Shown here: positions 1 to 11,985 of the stretch, piece by piece
Position numbering within the stretch: position 1 is the stretch's first letter
How the letters are laid out: every line of letters begins with the position of its first letter
Assembly (NCBI GenBank): GCA_907163375.1
Contig: CAJQUW010007539.1
Location: forward strand, 682,001 to 746,000
DNA length: 64,000 bases
Direction: 5' to 3'
From: Prostheceraeus crozeri
Lineage: Eukaryota; Platyhelminthes; Polycladida; Euryleptidae
Notes under the pieces: model-generated
What the model saw: only the letters and a program-made list of their open reading frames with translations
Told to the model about the DNA's origin: nothing
Databases searched by the model: none
Program-made: the position numbers and the translations under genes

Positions 1-404
1 TCCAATGGACCGGGCTGGATCCAATGTGTTACTTGTGCCGAGTGGTTCTGTGGCAATTGCAACGGTGGAAGCGTTGATCCCTTTTCGAGTGTGCCCAGTG
101 TACATAGACTAATTTTAACTTCAGTTTGCAACATTTGCATTTGATTTAGATCGTTTCTGTTCAGTTTGAAATACAAAACTTCTTGATGTCCGAATTACCC
201 CATTTTTTCTTTTTTTAAGTACCCCTCGTAGAAATTATCCAGACAAATTTCTACAAGGCTTGAGGTTACCGGTTCATTACATATTGTAAATAACGCCCCA
301 TTTGCGGTTCATGTAGGATTATAGGATCATAGCATCATTACAAATGACAAAAAAATTCAAAAAACCCTCAAAAAGGTGTCCGAATTACCCCCATTTTACG
401 GTAC
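1..404 (+). mobile_element. 3' end of a pogo/jerky-like DNA transposon (cut by window edge)
   Basis: The first frame reads open from base 1 to a stop near base 160 and contains GWIQCVTCAEWFCGNC, a C-x2-C...W...C-x2-C arrangement. I recall this kind of small zinc-binding tail at the C-terminus of DDE transposases of the pogo/jerky type. Downstream the sequence GTCCGAATTACCCC occurs twice, near 188 and 369. The second copy runs into CCATTTTACGGTA, which looks like a transposon end next to a TA target. The catalytic part would lie left of the window. The family call is by motif only and could be wrong at the superfamily level. Confidence 0.45.
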
Positions 405-3064
405 TTTACATTTGTTGAAGTTATGTAGGCAGATTTAATCACGCTCAGTCCGTTTTGGATGAGTTTTAGCATCTGAATGAAATCTAATTGCTGCAGGTCA
501 CTTAAATAGATCTAAAAAATACAATCTCTAGCAAGTTTTAAAGTATCGAAAAAACGGAGCTATCGAACTGTCCGTCTGGCCTTCAGTTTTTCTCCACTCA
601 ACGCGGTATACTGAAGATTTTGAATGCTGATAGTGCGCATCTGTGATCTCAGGTGCAAAAAGTGTATGTGACTCCAATAAACTGGCAGAAATTGCTTCAT
701 TTGTAACAATTTTGCCTTTAATTTCTAAAATAAGGAAAATCATTGACTGTCAAAAATTACAGATTTTTTGAAGAATGAACGGGAAATTTACAACACAGAT
801 TCGAGGTGACGGTATCCCAATTGACTTTCCCGAGATGTCCACTTCCAGCTACACCAACTTGTAGCTCCAACATCTTTGAGGCATTCTCTTATTCTGTCAA
901 AGAATACGCCTTATGGAGGAAGGCATGCCGCGATGATTCTAACCCAATGACAAAGCTGTTGCAAGCGTATCCAAGTGAAAATGCGTGCGAGTTTTGAGTC
1001 ACTCTTATTGCATGAAGCTTTACTCCCCATTTAAGAAGTTTCATTGTTTTCAATTTCTATGACCATCATAGCATTCAATCTAGATCTTTTCTTGTGAGCT
1101 TCCTCGTCGCAATTTGAATGTTTGCGACTTTCCGTTCGTTGCTGTTTTTCATAACGAAAAGTACCGTCAAATGCAAAAGTAAAGGTTAAAAAAATTATAA
1201 CTTGTAAAACGCATCAGTGAAATCCGATATTTCAGAAGCTCATAAACTCAATTAACAGTTTTATGCAACTGATAAATAATGAGCTCATAGAATTTCATTA
1301 GCTCTTTAGATTTTATCAGCAAATTCTTTCTGCAACAACGAATCGCTTAATAGCTATAAATACTAGTTACCAAGCATTTATGCAACAGACCCCTTGGTCA
1401 TCTTCCCAAAAGTATTTTGTGGCATTGGAGATGATGTCTTTTGCATGGATCTTTAGCACTTAATATTCCAAGACCATCGAGACACTGATTGACGTATTGT
1501 CAATCAACTTTCATTGATCAGATGCGAGCCTATTGCTCTTGTTGCAAATGCATGAAGTCATGAATGACACTGAATGTTCACAATGACACCATCACAATTT
1601 GCATTCGACACATCATAAAAGACTTCCATATGTCAAGTTATGAAGGCTACAGTGCTGATAAGAAAAAACGGACCACCGAATTTGCTCTGAAATTCAATCG
1701 ATTCTCACATCTTCTAATCATGTCGCACAACAACGTCCCATACGTAATTCGCGAGCTCGCATTCTTAGCTTTAAACTGAGCTGAGCACTGCTCAAGATAT
1801 GGAAATCGCTCAATTTACGAATTGCAATTTTTCAATAAGAAAGCATGTGAGTATGATAATGAATCAGTCACGCGGTGAACGAGCATTTTCTGACCTCTGT
1901 TTTAGGATTAGCAAGCTAGTGAAATTTCTATGGTTCTTCATTGGATATCATTTTAAACACACTGCTGCTGAAATTTCACTAACTTACTAAGTGCAAATCT
2001 CAAATTTACCCGGACACGGCTGAAACTGTAAATAGGGAGTTCTGTCGATGTTGAGAGATGTGAACTAGGCCTGCTGATGATTCCTGACATAGGATGAAAT
2101 AGCAGCTATTCAGGTCTGTTCCCATTTTTTAACTGAGGATGCAACTCAATATCTAATTATTCAATTTACATTGTTTTTGCAAAAAGCAGCACGTATTAAT
2201 GATTGCGGTCGCACTAACGTCTGCGATTTGCCAGCAGTGTGGTTAAGTAGTATTTAATGAACGCCCGCTGAAATTTCATTAATTTGCTAACTGAAAATTT
2301 GAGATATGAGGACATAGGATATGGTGCAGTGTTGGAAGCATCAACCTTCAGATATGTTGCTTTGATTTATCGACTGTGGGTTCAGAATTTTCATGGACAA
2401 AGTTTCCGTAACGAAGTATCAGCAGAATCTCACAAAAAGCCCGATTTTTCTTCAATGAATTAGCGGTGCTTTAAACAAAGCCTGACGTTCTAATTGTTGG
2501 AATGTTGGGCCGTGCTGGTGTCATCGGATTCGGTCTGTCTGTCCAAGTCGGTTGTCAATCTTATTCACATGAAAATGAAGAAATTCTAGAGCATATCAGA
2601 TTCGCATGATTACACTGTGTAACACTGATTTTGTCCCTGGATTGAAAACACATTTTTCTGTCTACTTTATCTACACAAGTAGCGAAACTGCCTTTCTTTT
2701 GTCTTGAACTTCGGTTGCAGAGAGAAAATATCGTTTTTATTAAATTTCGACTTTAAAGTACATATCACACTACTTATAAATTATCTATCGTATTAAATTC
2801 CACTTTTTTAGTCAGGATCATAGGTTTCTGTGTTTATGGTAATAGTTAAGTATGAATTAAATAATATTAGCATTGTGAGACTACATTTAACTCGCGATTT
2901 CGGACACCAAAATACATTTTTTACTACTATCTGTGCATATTTTTTACAAAATATACCACCATCAAAAAAATCATATTTGCATGAAAAATTGTATATATCT
3001 GTATTGTGTACCGTAATACGTATCATTGTAAACCATAAAACATGAGAGTTTAAATCAAAGAGGT
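405..3064. other. Intergenic stretch with no supported gene
   Basis: AT-rich DNA with many stops on both strands. The only open frames are about 60-72 codons, lack recognisable motifs and are not flanked by convincing splice sites. Two short frames near 806-997 and 1564-1990 have somewhat coding-like composition, but I cannot assign them. Confidence 0.5.
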
Positions 3065-4780
3065 TTACGCTCTGAAAGAAATTTTCTTTCTAGGTTGGCG
3101 GTTATACGACAAATCACTGTCTCGGAGAAGGTTCCATATATAGTCACCCATCATGCTTTGATTACAGTGTCCTTTATAGCGCTCCTCGAACGCGCTCACG
3201 TCCTGATGAAATCTTTCACCTTGCTCCTCCGAATAATGGCCCATGTTTTCTTTGAATTTGTCTAAATGAGAATGTAGGACATGTAATTTCAACGACATTC
3301 GGCATCCCATATTCTTGTATGCAACCAGAAGTTCGTTTATCATATCTTCATGATGATCGGCCCTGTGGTTACCTAGAAACCCTCTTACAATCGAAATGAA
3401 ACATCTCCAGGCAACCTTCTGACATTCAGACAATGCTTCATAAAAGTCGTTCGAATCAATAAGTTTCTTCACCTGTGGTCCCACGAAAACTCCAGCGCTG
3501 ATCTTGGCATTCGATAGCCTTGGAAACAAATTTTCTATGTATTTGAAAGTTTCACTTTGCTGATCGAGCTGTTTCACAAATTGTTTTATAAGGCCCAATT
3601 TGATATGCAATGGGGGAAGTAGCACCTTTGAGGGATCCACTAAGGCTTCATTCTTTACATTAAGACTTCCAATCTCGTAAGCAGTCCTCGCAGGCCACTC
3701 CTTCTGTACATAATGACATGCCGTGTTTCTGCTGTCCCATAAGCACAGATAGCAAGGATATTTCGTGAAACCTCCCTGCAGGCCCATCAAGAAGTCAATC
3801 ATCTTGAAATCGCCGATAAGTTCCCATTGATGTTCGTGGTATTTCAACGCTTCCAGCAATATTCTCACGTTCTGATATTCCTCTTTCATTTGAACAGAAT
3901 GTGCGAGTGGAATTGAAGGCCAAATGTTAGTGTTGTGAAGTAGAACAGCCTTCAAACTACTAGAAGAGCTGTCTATGAATAGTCGCCAATCTGAAGTATT
4001 CATAATAATGTCCATCTCATGAAATAGTCCATGAATGTCATGACAATAACACAATCCATTTTCAAAAGAAAAGAAGTTTGAAAAGTCAGAATGTCTTTTT
4101 CTTTGAGATGTTATGCGCACGCTGTCGTGAACTAAGTCCCATTGCTTTAATCTCGATATTAGAAGCTCACCATTTGACTTTGTTAGGCCCAAATCTCTGA
4201 TCAAATCATTCAAATCGTCTTGATTTGGATAGTAAGGGAATCGAATACGAGGTTGGACAGAGTTATCGAAGTCGCTATCGCCATTTGAGTCACCTCCATC
4301 AGACGAGAGTGGATCTGCTTCGTTTCTAGGACATTTTGGAATGGGCAGTGTTGGATCATGAGGTACTGGTGCTTGAGATGATGGAATATCAGGGTAGAAT
4401 ATTGGTGGAGCGTTTTTTCCTTTTCTACGTTTTGATGGGTCAGTCATACAAAAATAACAGTCTGTCACATGATTCGTGGGCTCACGCCAGATCCGAGGAA
4501 CAGCGAAACGCATAGATCTTTGCTCACCGCGATACCATCCTTCAAGAGTTCGACGGCAGAAATCACAAATAACATGTGGCGCCCAATATTTGTCTTGGTC
4601 CCCCACAGGCATACCAAAATAAGCATGATAAGCTTCTTTTGCACGGACACTAGTTTCTAAAGAATTTTTTCGGGCCGACTTTGAGAAGAATTCACCACAA
4701 ATATAACAAAAACAGTCTGCTGAATACTTGCATCGACGAGAAGCCATGATGGAATCGCTATAAAATGACCTGATTGACAA
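3065..4780 (-). CDS. 571-residue intronless Cys-rich protein of an unnamed multi-copy metazoan family
   Basis: An uninterrupted ORF. Met-12 (codon at 4745-4747) is a plausible alternative start, because relatives I recall begin MASRRC. Cysteine pairs lie at residues 17/23/25/28, 72/75 (CDFC), 108/111 (CYFC) and 343/346 (CYLC, with H356), suggesting several zinc sites. Residues 150-175 form an acidic, serine-rich linker. The C-terminal motif EEQGERFHQD (518-527) and the final GDYIW segment are hallmarks of a family I recall as repeated many times in arthropod, cnidarian and other invertebrate genomes without a known function. D270, D324 (GDFKM, just before the CYLC pair) and an acidic residue in the EEQGE motif could be an RNase H-like DDE triad with a zinc insert, which would make it a transposase or a domesticated one. 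That is inference. It lies head to head with the Ig gene, about 1.06 kb away. I saw no terminal repeats. Confidence 0.8.
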   Translation of the reverse strand: MSIRSFYSDSIMASRRCKYSADCFCYICGEFFSKSARKNSLETSVRAKEAYHAYFGMPVGDQDKYWAPHVICDFCRRTLEGWYRGEQRSMRFAVPRIWREPTNHVTDCYFCMTDPSKRRKGKNAPPIFYPDIPSSQAPVPHDPTLPIPKCPRNEADPLSSDGGDSNGDSDFDNSVQPRIRFPYYPNQDDLNDLIRDLGLTKSNGELLISRLKQWDLVHDSVRITSQRKRHSDFSNFFSFENGLCYCHDIHGLFHEMDIIMNTSDWRLFIDSSSSSLKAVLLHNTNIWPSIPLAHSVQMKEEYQNVRILLEALKYHEHQWELIGDFKMIDFLMGLQGGFTKYPCYLCLWDSRNTACHYVQKEWPARTAYEIGSLNVKNEALVDPSKVLLPPLHIKLGLIKQFVKQLDQQSETFKYIENLFPRLSNAKISAGVFVGPQVKKLIDSNDFYEALSECQKVAWRCFISIVRGFLGNHRADHHEDMINELLVAYKNMGCRMSLKLHVLHSHLDKFKENMGHYSEEQGERFHQDVSAFEERYKGHCNQSMMGDYIWNLLRDSDLSYNRQPRKKISFRA

Positions 4781-5836
4781 AGTCTTTTCTTTTTGCTACC
4801 TGTGGCAAACACATCATTACCCAAAAATAGTTACTCGTCACTCCGTGTCTTTTCACCAAGAATAACTCAAGAAATGATTTGTTCACAGATTGAATTCATT
4901 TGGTGACACGTCAAAAGGCAATATACTGTCATTTCTAAAAATAGCACCTCGTCATCATTAAGTTAAGCTATGTTGGTTCTCGAATCTCGTATATTTTATA
5001 AGAACAGATTCTGTCTGATAACAAAAGATCAGTATCTCAAGATAATGCAACAGCAAGTCTGTGACCAAATATCATCCTTTAAACCTACCATATGCGTATT
5101 ACACAGGTCTACTCGTTTAAGGTGTACAATACATGTGCAATACGCCCTCTAATACATTGCTTTCTGCTCCAGTATTGATATAGCCTACATGTAAACTATA
5201 ATAATCTCATTATCATGAACATGTATCAACATAACACTGATTATAAAATAACAACTACAAGAAGAGTTACCTCCTTCGATGTATGGCCCATGTAAATAGA
5301 CTAGCTTATTATGTATATGTACAAGAATAAGGTAAATCGAAATTTATATTACTTAAACCGATCTTTGCGAGTTAAGATTAATATTTTCTTTAACAGATAC
5401 TATCACTTGAAGAGAAAATGTAGTGTATTAGTCAGGGACAAGAAAAAAATTTTTTTTTGTTACACTGTGTTATCATACTGTGTGTCAAATATCACTTCAC
5501 GAACACACCAGTAAGATGAATCCTATTTTGTTCTCATGTACTTTAAAAACAGTTTACGGATATGAAGTAATTCACTGGAAAATCACATGACGCTATTATA
5601 CACAATAAATCAGTAGGCGAGATTAACACCAAAGTTCATGAAATACCATAAACATTTTCCAATGTGATCGAGTTTTACCTCATAAGACCGCGAACCCGCT
5701 CCGCGCGCACAGCAGATACAAATGCTGCTAAATTTCCTATCGCATTTTGATTCCGACTGAAAGCGAGTGTCCACGGATTTTTTGAAAATTGTTGTATTGC
5801 TGAATTCATTTTCTTCGATAGAAGGATACGTCGGAC
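4781..5836. other. Intergenic spacer between divergent genes
   Basis: AT-rich, with no coding frame I can support. It separates the minus-strand 571-residue ORF from the plus-strand signal-peptide exon, so any promoter of either gene should lie here. Confidence 0.5.
5680..5836 (+). promoter_or_regulatory. Possible promoter / 5' UTR of the Ig-domain gene
   Basis: A short CpG-bearing patch (about 5686-5712) stands out in otherwise AT-rich DNA some 130 bases before the start codon. I see no clear TATA box or initiator. An in-frame TAG at 5819-5821 shows that the reading frame does not extend upstream, so this stretch would be 5' UTR or promoter. The assignment rests on position and composition only. 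Confidence 0.25.
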
Positions 5837-5945
5837 ATGCGATACATTTCAACATCATTCTCGACTGCCCCGCTGCGAATCAGTGCTTGTAGATTGCGTC
5901 TAGTCACATTTTTGGTGATTTTCAGTGCATCAAATATCGTACAAG
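5837..5945 (+). CDS. Exon 1 of Ig-domain gene: signal peptide
   Basis: The exon codes 36 residues plus one base. The N-terminal region carries R14, R19 and R21 and is followed by the hydrophobic core LVTFLVIFSAS, a good secretion signal, with cleavage likely near FSA-S. The donor is ACAAG|GTAAGA in phase 1, which matches the phase of every Ig exon downstream. The next coding residue after splicing would be Gly, at the start of Ig domain 1. An in-frame stop 18 bases upstream fixes the ATG as the first available. A purine (G) is at -3. Linking this exon to the Ig exons 9.8 kb away is inference from phase, strand and the lack of another candidate. A non-coding or further exon could be missed in intron 1. 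Confidence 0.6.
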
Positions 5946-7714
5946 GTAAGAAAGTTTCCTATTAGACACAAATGAAGTTAATTATCTCTCAATTTGATTT
6001 GATGAAAAATCTCAAAAATGTTTAGTTTCTGCTATAATAGTAATAATTATAGAAATGAAAAATATCTGCAGTCAGATAGTGTACAAAGATAGTGTGTGTT
6101 TCAAACAAACTTATACAAACTAATGTAGTTATAGGCTACACATTGTTTATGAAACTCTGTCTAAACTTATTTTTCAACTGATCAAATTGAATGAATTGTA
6201 GGAGTAAGACTTGATGCATATGACTGCATTCAATAACATGTTCTAACTTGTATTTAATTTTTTAATAATAAAATCAAATAAGATTTGACAGGAATAACGT
6301 ACATGCATATATGATGACAAAATTAAATAAAAATACTCCGTTGTCACGGAATTTCAACTTTCAGAACCATTGTATATTGCATTTCTAATACATTTGCTTC
6401 TTCTAATTTGCAATAATCGCATAAAAGTAAATCTGAGCTCATTGTCAGACGTCAGTAACTCAACCCAAGAGAACATTATCAAGTTAGTGCATGCAATTAG
6501 AGTGAATTCTTAAAAGTATGAAACTCATCTCTAAAGTGCGCTAAAATCTTGATTTCAATCGATTTTTATATATAAGGACTCTTCATTTAAGAGAAGTTTA
6601 GTTTTCATTTATTCATTTAATTCTTCTGATTTTCGAAATTGGATTATCGCATAGACATGCGTTTAAAGATTCGTCTTCAAACAAATAAAAGATCAACCCG
6701 TGAAAAGCATCATCAGATTAGTCTTAGCAATGAGAAAATTTTGTGGAGCGGCAATGAAAGATTTCTTTACATTTCAGGATTCTCATGAAAACTGTGCCAA
6801 AAACGCTTCTCTAGAATAATGAAGAATGTCTACATGCATGTAGCAAATTGCTGAAAATTATTAAAAACTGAATTTTATTTTATACAGAAATTATCTGAGA
6901 ATTTAATATATTTCACTCCGTAGTTGCTATATAATCTAATTAGATTTGGATCTGTATGTACATGTAGATGTATGCAAATCACATCTGCATTATTAACCAA
7001 TCTGCGTGGCTAGCATCGCTTCCGTATTTATTTTAATGAAAAGATGAAAATATATTCATTGGAGCTTTTCTGACTTTGGGCTACTTTCTTCGTAAACAAA
7101 GGCGCAGTAAGAATTTGTATAAAGTGAAACAACAAACTGTTGATGCAAATTCTTGATTTGCTTTGTTCATTAAAGTTTTGTTCACATAAATGTGTTATTC
7201 AAAAAATAGAATTTGACACAAATACTAACTTTTTATATAATTGAAAGAAAGAGCATCTTTTACGAATATTCACATCTTGCATTTAGATTATCAGTCAAGT
7301 TAAATACTTGAAGCATACATGTGAAGCAGACAATGAAGAATTCAACATCAAAGACTAAAAAGTTTACGGAAATTGTAATGATGCACATATGGATTGCCAG
7401 TGCAAGCAGGTATGAACGCCCGAACAGTGCCTTAAATAGGAAACGAAAAGCTGATTAAAAGTCATTAAATATGATGATCACCGATCCGAGACGTCTATAC
7501 AGTAGTCTTGCAGCTTCAACCTTACGCACACATCAATTATTGAATAAGACATTACGAAGCTACTTGACAAACTGCTGCTTAAGGACTTCGAAACCAAGTC
7601 AATTTTACGAAACCTGGAAAAACCAGTAGCATAATGTAAAAAACGCATTAAAGAGTAGTGAAACATGTTGAACATAAAGTGTTGTTGAAGAAGCCTCCAG
7701 TATTCATAATGTTT
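5946..7714 (+). other. Intron 1, first part
   Basis: AT-rich intronic DNA. I found no coding frame, repeat pair or RNA gene. Confidence 0.45.
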
Positions 7715-7925
7715 TCCTGGGGATAGAGGTCATCCCTGATTATCGGTGAAATTCAGAACCAAGTGCTTTTACTTAGTGCGATGCATTTCGGCAACGTCGC
7801 CGCCATGTGCGACGTTGTCATTGCGTGAACATGCTAGCGATGTTGCCGAAATGCTTCTCACTAAGTAAAAGCACTTGGTTCTGAATTTCGCCGATAATCA
7901 GGGCTGATCTCTATCTCCGGGAATG
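7715..7925. repeat. Hairpin (MITE-like) repeat
   Basis: Two arms of about 85 bases, 7715-7798 and 7838-7925, are nearly perfect inverted copies. They share CAGAACCAAGTGCTTTTACTT and its complement, separated by about 40 bases. There is no coding capacity. The structure fits a miniature inverted-repeat element or a snap-back duplication. I could not define a target-site duplication. Confidence 0.8.
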
Positions 7926-9722
7926 CAACATTAAGTGTCAGTGATGCAATTGATAGCCTATGGCATCATACAAGCATCTGCAATTCTCCTGTTGAACTAC
8001 ATTTCGATAGTTCGTGATAATTTAATTGATTTTACACATTAAGCAACTTGATAGGAAAGAAATGAACAACAATTTTTCATTGGCAATCAACCATTTGTAA
8101 GCTGCTCAAGTTTATTACTCGATCAACATAAGTCATGCAATTTTCTTACTGAGATTGCAGCTTTTTCAGTATTTTAACTTATAATCTTTCACTTCACTAC
8201 ACTCATTGTTGATTGAGAATGTGTCCTTCATCAACTTCAAAGTATTTCAACACAGGCACTCCGCATTTAAAAAAGAAAGTTCCTTCACGTCAGTTCAATC
8301 CGTTAGGAACAATGATCGGCAGTAGAGATAAAGTCTCGACAAGCTATCAATGTCTGGACATCAGTTTACTAACCAACAAATACGACTGACAGCATAGAAT
8401 TAAAAGTGCACATCAGGATTGCATCCGGTCAGACCCAACCCAACCGGCCGGTTGATCGGCGATTTCCTAATGTCATGTAGCAAGACTTGCTGATCTTTTG
8501 TTAAGGAGACGCAATGTAAGACAATCACAAGAATACATTGAAGTTGAAGAAAAGGTGTGCTCTTATAACAGTGGCAGATTTTGTAAGTTCATTCAATTTA
8601 CTTTCGCCATTTCCATGAACAGATGATATGAACAAAGCATTCATATTCATAATTTCATCAAACATCTGTGGACATCTGTTTTAAATGACCGAAATATGTG
8701 AACAGTTGCTGGAAGACCAATACTCATATTTCCACGCCAACTTCAGTTACATAAACGTTGTGCCATTCACAAAGTGCAGTGCAGGGTTGGAATCGGTCGT
8801 GATTTGTGGCGGTCATGGACGATTTCTTCAGAAGCCGGACAAGACCACTTATGCACAAGCGTATCTCACCTCATCAGTATGCCAGTTGCACTTTACAACA
8901 TTCAAGTTTAACTTCATTACCGCCAATATTCATTTATTATTTGGTTTGGAATGATAACTTGAATGTTTTAAGGATTCTTGTGATAAGTTAATGCAACAGT
9001 TCTGCACGTTTGTAGATACTGGCAACGAAGCACACTGACACATTACCTAAAGACACTTGTCATTTTTTCGTGATAAAATGTTCGTCTCGACTGATATCGA
9101 GTAGACGAATAAAGCGCAATCGGTCGATGGTGCACTTCATGAATGCCGGTAACTGTATAGTGAAAATGATATGCATTGGATGTTCAATTCAGTATTTATG
9201 TTGAATGAAATTTTGGATGAGAAATTGATAGAATTGTGCATTCAGTAGGCTATGCAGCTTTTGTCACAAGTTGTCAACTTTTCTCTTGTTTTCGCTCTAT
9301 TCAGGAAAGGTTGTTGCCCTCCATGGAACAATCCGCATAAATCGATGCGTCCGAGTATATACAAGGAACATTCATTTTTTTATCAATTCTTTCATTTTCG
9401 AAGTGGTCTTGTGGTAGAGTCCTCAATCCTGGGGCAGGCAAAACCTAAAACTTTACAAATTGGTGCTGTCTATATTCTTGCTAAGCACTCAGCACAAAGG
9501 AAAGAGATTAAACTCGGTCATAGATGGAAGAAAGGTGCTCGCCTAATGAGCCTGCGGGTAACAGTTATTCATGATTTTACACGAGTTTCATTCACATAAT
9601 GAATGTACTCTTGCTGTTCTTCATGAGAATATGGCTTCCCCGGTCATTCTAAAATATGCCGAGAAACGAATCACAGCCACGTGATGCATGTGATGAGGAC
9701 CTCATCCAGCTACCGACTAAGA
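7926..9722 (+). other. Intron 1, unassigned stretch
   Basis: No feature I can support. The 115-codon open frame at 9252-9599 lacks motifs and splice signals and is probably chance. Confidence 0.4.
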
Positions 9723-10260
9723 TTTGAATCAATTTGGCGGCTTCCGAATGAATCATATGTTTACTTGCAAAGTGTATAAAAGCAATAAGTAAAATGTACT
9801 TCAATAAGCCTTGCTATCTCTAATAATAGCGAGTAAACAGCTACTTTAACACTTACAATAATAAATTTAAGTTTGCTATTAGTTTCAATAGATTTCACAG
9901 CTGTCCAGCATAAACACATGTATGTGCAAGTTATAAATTACAGTGACAATTACAATGGTAGCAGTTTTGAATCAATTTGACGGCTTCCGAATAAATCATA
10001 TGTTTACTTGCAAACTGTATAAAAGCAATTAGTAAAATGTACTTCAATAAGCCTTGCTATCTCTAATAATAATCTGTTTAGAGTACACTTAGCCTTTAAC
10101 TTTATGTAGCTTCCAGCGTTAGGCGCTTTTGCTGCAAATTAGCGAGTAAAGAGCTACTTTAACACTTACAATAATCAATTTAAATGTGCTATTAGTTTCA
10201 ATGGATTTCGTAGCTACGGAGCATAAACATATGTGTATGCAAGTTATAAATGACAGTGAC
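9723..10260 (+). repeat. Diverged tandem duplication of about 225 bp
   Basis: Copy A is 9723-9948 and copy B is 9966-10260, in the same orientation. Both begin TTTGAATCAATTTG and end in CAGTGAC. Copy B carries an extra 70 bases (10071-10140), placed exactly between CTCTAATAAT and AGCGAGTAAA, which are adjacent in copy A. So either B gained or A lost a 70 bp block. Identity elsewhere is high but not complete, so the duplication is old or drifting. Confidence 0.85.
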
Positions 10261-11261
10261 CATGCCTTCTCTATTGTTGCAAAGTGTAGCACTGTATATT
10301 GTATACCACTGTTCAAGTGATCTGAAAATTGTAAGTTGATGAGGGCTAGAATATTAAGAATCGCAGAACAAACAGCGTTCACCCTGGCATTTCCGTGTGA
10401 CTGATAACCATAGAGATAATGTACCAGTTGGCCTCGGCGCATAACAGCAAAGAAGTCATCAAAAAAATTAAATTTAATCAGACTTAAATAAAGAAATTTA
10501 GGCACAAGCTTCCTTGATAGCCACAATCCCTGCGTTTCGCCCTATAGCTTTCCAAATATCGTTCTACTCTCTTTTCTAGCGGCAAGCTGTTGTGATTAAT
10601 GAGAAATACTGTACTGCCATAATAGTCTTGATGCGTTATAATACAAATATTAAAACCAAATGCTATTGTAATGAGGAACAATGCCAATAATTTTCACCGA
10701 ACCCCAAGGGCATCACGCAAGCATGTTACATTTCAAAATATTTGAGAGAAATCTCATTTTCTGACGCTGTGTCAGTCGACATTGATGCAAAGAAGGAGTG
10801 ACATTCCTCCTTCAAAACAAAATTGAATCATGCAGGAGCCCAAACATCGTTATCTGTAGATATAATGATTGATGGATAGGTTTTCTGCCCTATTTGCAAT
10901 AATTGGATAACGCATGAAATGACATTATCAATAAACTTCCATTTTTCATAAGAGAATTGCATTTCTGAGATGCTAAGTTAGAAAATATCAAAAGGTGGCA
11001 GCGTCAAAACAGAAAGAATTAATGACTAGACCAGACAACGGCCAAATTGAAGAACTGTTACATAATGCGTGTTAGATAACATGGACTTAAAAATTGTTGT
11101 CTACTTTTATGGAAAATCTGAAATTTGCATTCCGTTCATGATAGGTTATAATTAATTGTTTTTGATTTTCATTTACAACCGAAACAGTGTCTGGCTGGTG
11201 AAATGTCAGTCGGAATGCCGCAAAGTTAATAGTAGCCTCATTGCATGCCAGCTTAAAGCTA
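10261..11261 (+). other. Intron 1, unassigned stretch
   Basis: AT-rich with no supported feature. The long minus-strand frame that reaches into it from the repeat (10119-10526) has no homology I recognise. Confidence 0.4.
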
Positions 11262-11985
11262 TTAGTTCGGCAGCCAGAACGAGTTTCTGCAGGGAACGAG
11301 GCCGAAAGTGAGACTTTAACAGAATGATGTACACCCTATGCCTACTACGAATCTCCATGTCTGCCGAGTTCTAGTGAGTTCCTCTTCTTGTCAGACAGGA
11401 TCAAAGAAAATCACATGTAAGTCCTATGGGACGCAGATTCCAGTTTTTGGTTAAAATGAAATTTTCTATGTTTTGTCTAATTAAACGAAAAGTACTAAAC
11501 CCAGAGTCATAATGTTTGGCATGGAATGTCTTCAGGTCATTTCCTATGATCTGCATGTGATGTTATCATGCATCTAATCGGCAATGTATGTGAGAATGTG
11601 GTTGAATGTGGATAAAGTTGCTCAAAATGTTTGTGTTTGCCGACATTAAGAGACTCACCAAATCTAAATGTGTTTAGCTTTATAGGCAGGGGTGCATGAA
11701 CATCATAGGAAATGACCTGAAGACACTCCATGCCAAAAATTATGACTCTGGGCTTAGTACTTTTCGTTTAATCAGAGAAAACATAGAAAATTTCATTTTA
11801 GCCAAAATCTGCGTCCCATAGGATTTACATGTGTTTTTCTTTGATCCTGTCTGACAAGAAGAGGAACTCACTAGAACTCGGCAGATGAGCAGATTCGTGG
11901 TAGGCATACGATGCACATCATTCTGTGAAAGTCTCACTTTCGGCCTCGTTCACTGCAGAAACTCGCTGTGGCTGCCGGACTATAT
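11262..11985. repeat. Foldback element with about 290 bp arms
   Basis: Arms 11262-11551 and 11701-11985 are inverted copies along almost their whole length (for example TCTGCAG(G/T)GAACGAGGCCGA at the outer edge and CTTCAGGTCATTTCC at the inner edge). They enclose a loop of about 150 bases. The arms differ by scattered substitutions and small gaps. No coding potential is present. It is a non-autonomous inverted-repeat transposon or a local inverted duplication. Confidence 0.85.

Noticed and set aside
9252-9599. 115-codon plus-strand frame, and a tRNA-like GTGGTCTTGTGGTAGAG inside it near 9401
   Set aside because: No protein motif. The A-box-like word has no B-box at the right distance, so I do not call a SINE or a gene.
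10119-10526. 135-codon open frame on the minus strand
   Set aside because: It overlaps the tandem duplication, has no domain, and its composition is what AT-rich non-coding DNA gives by chance.
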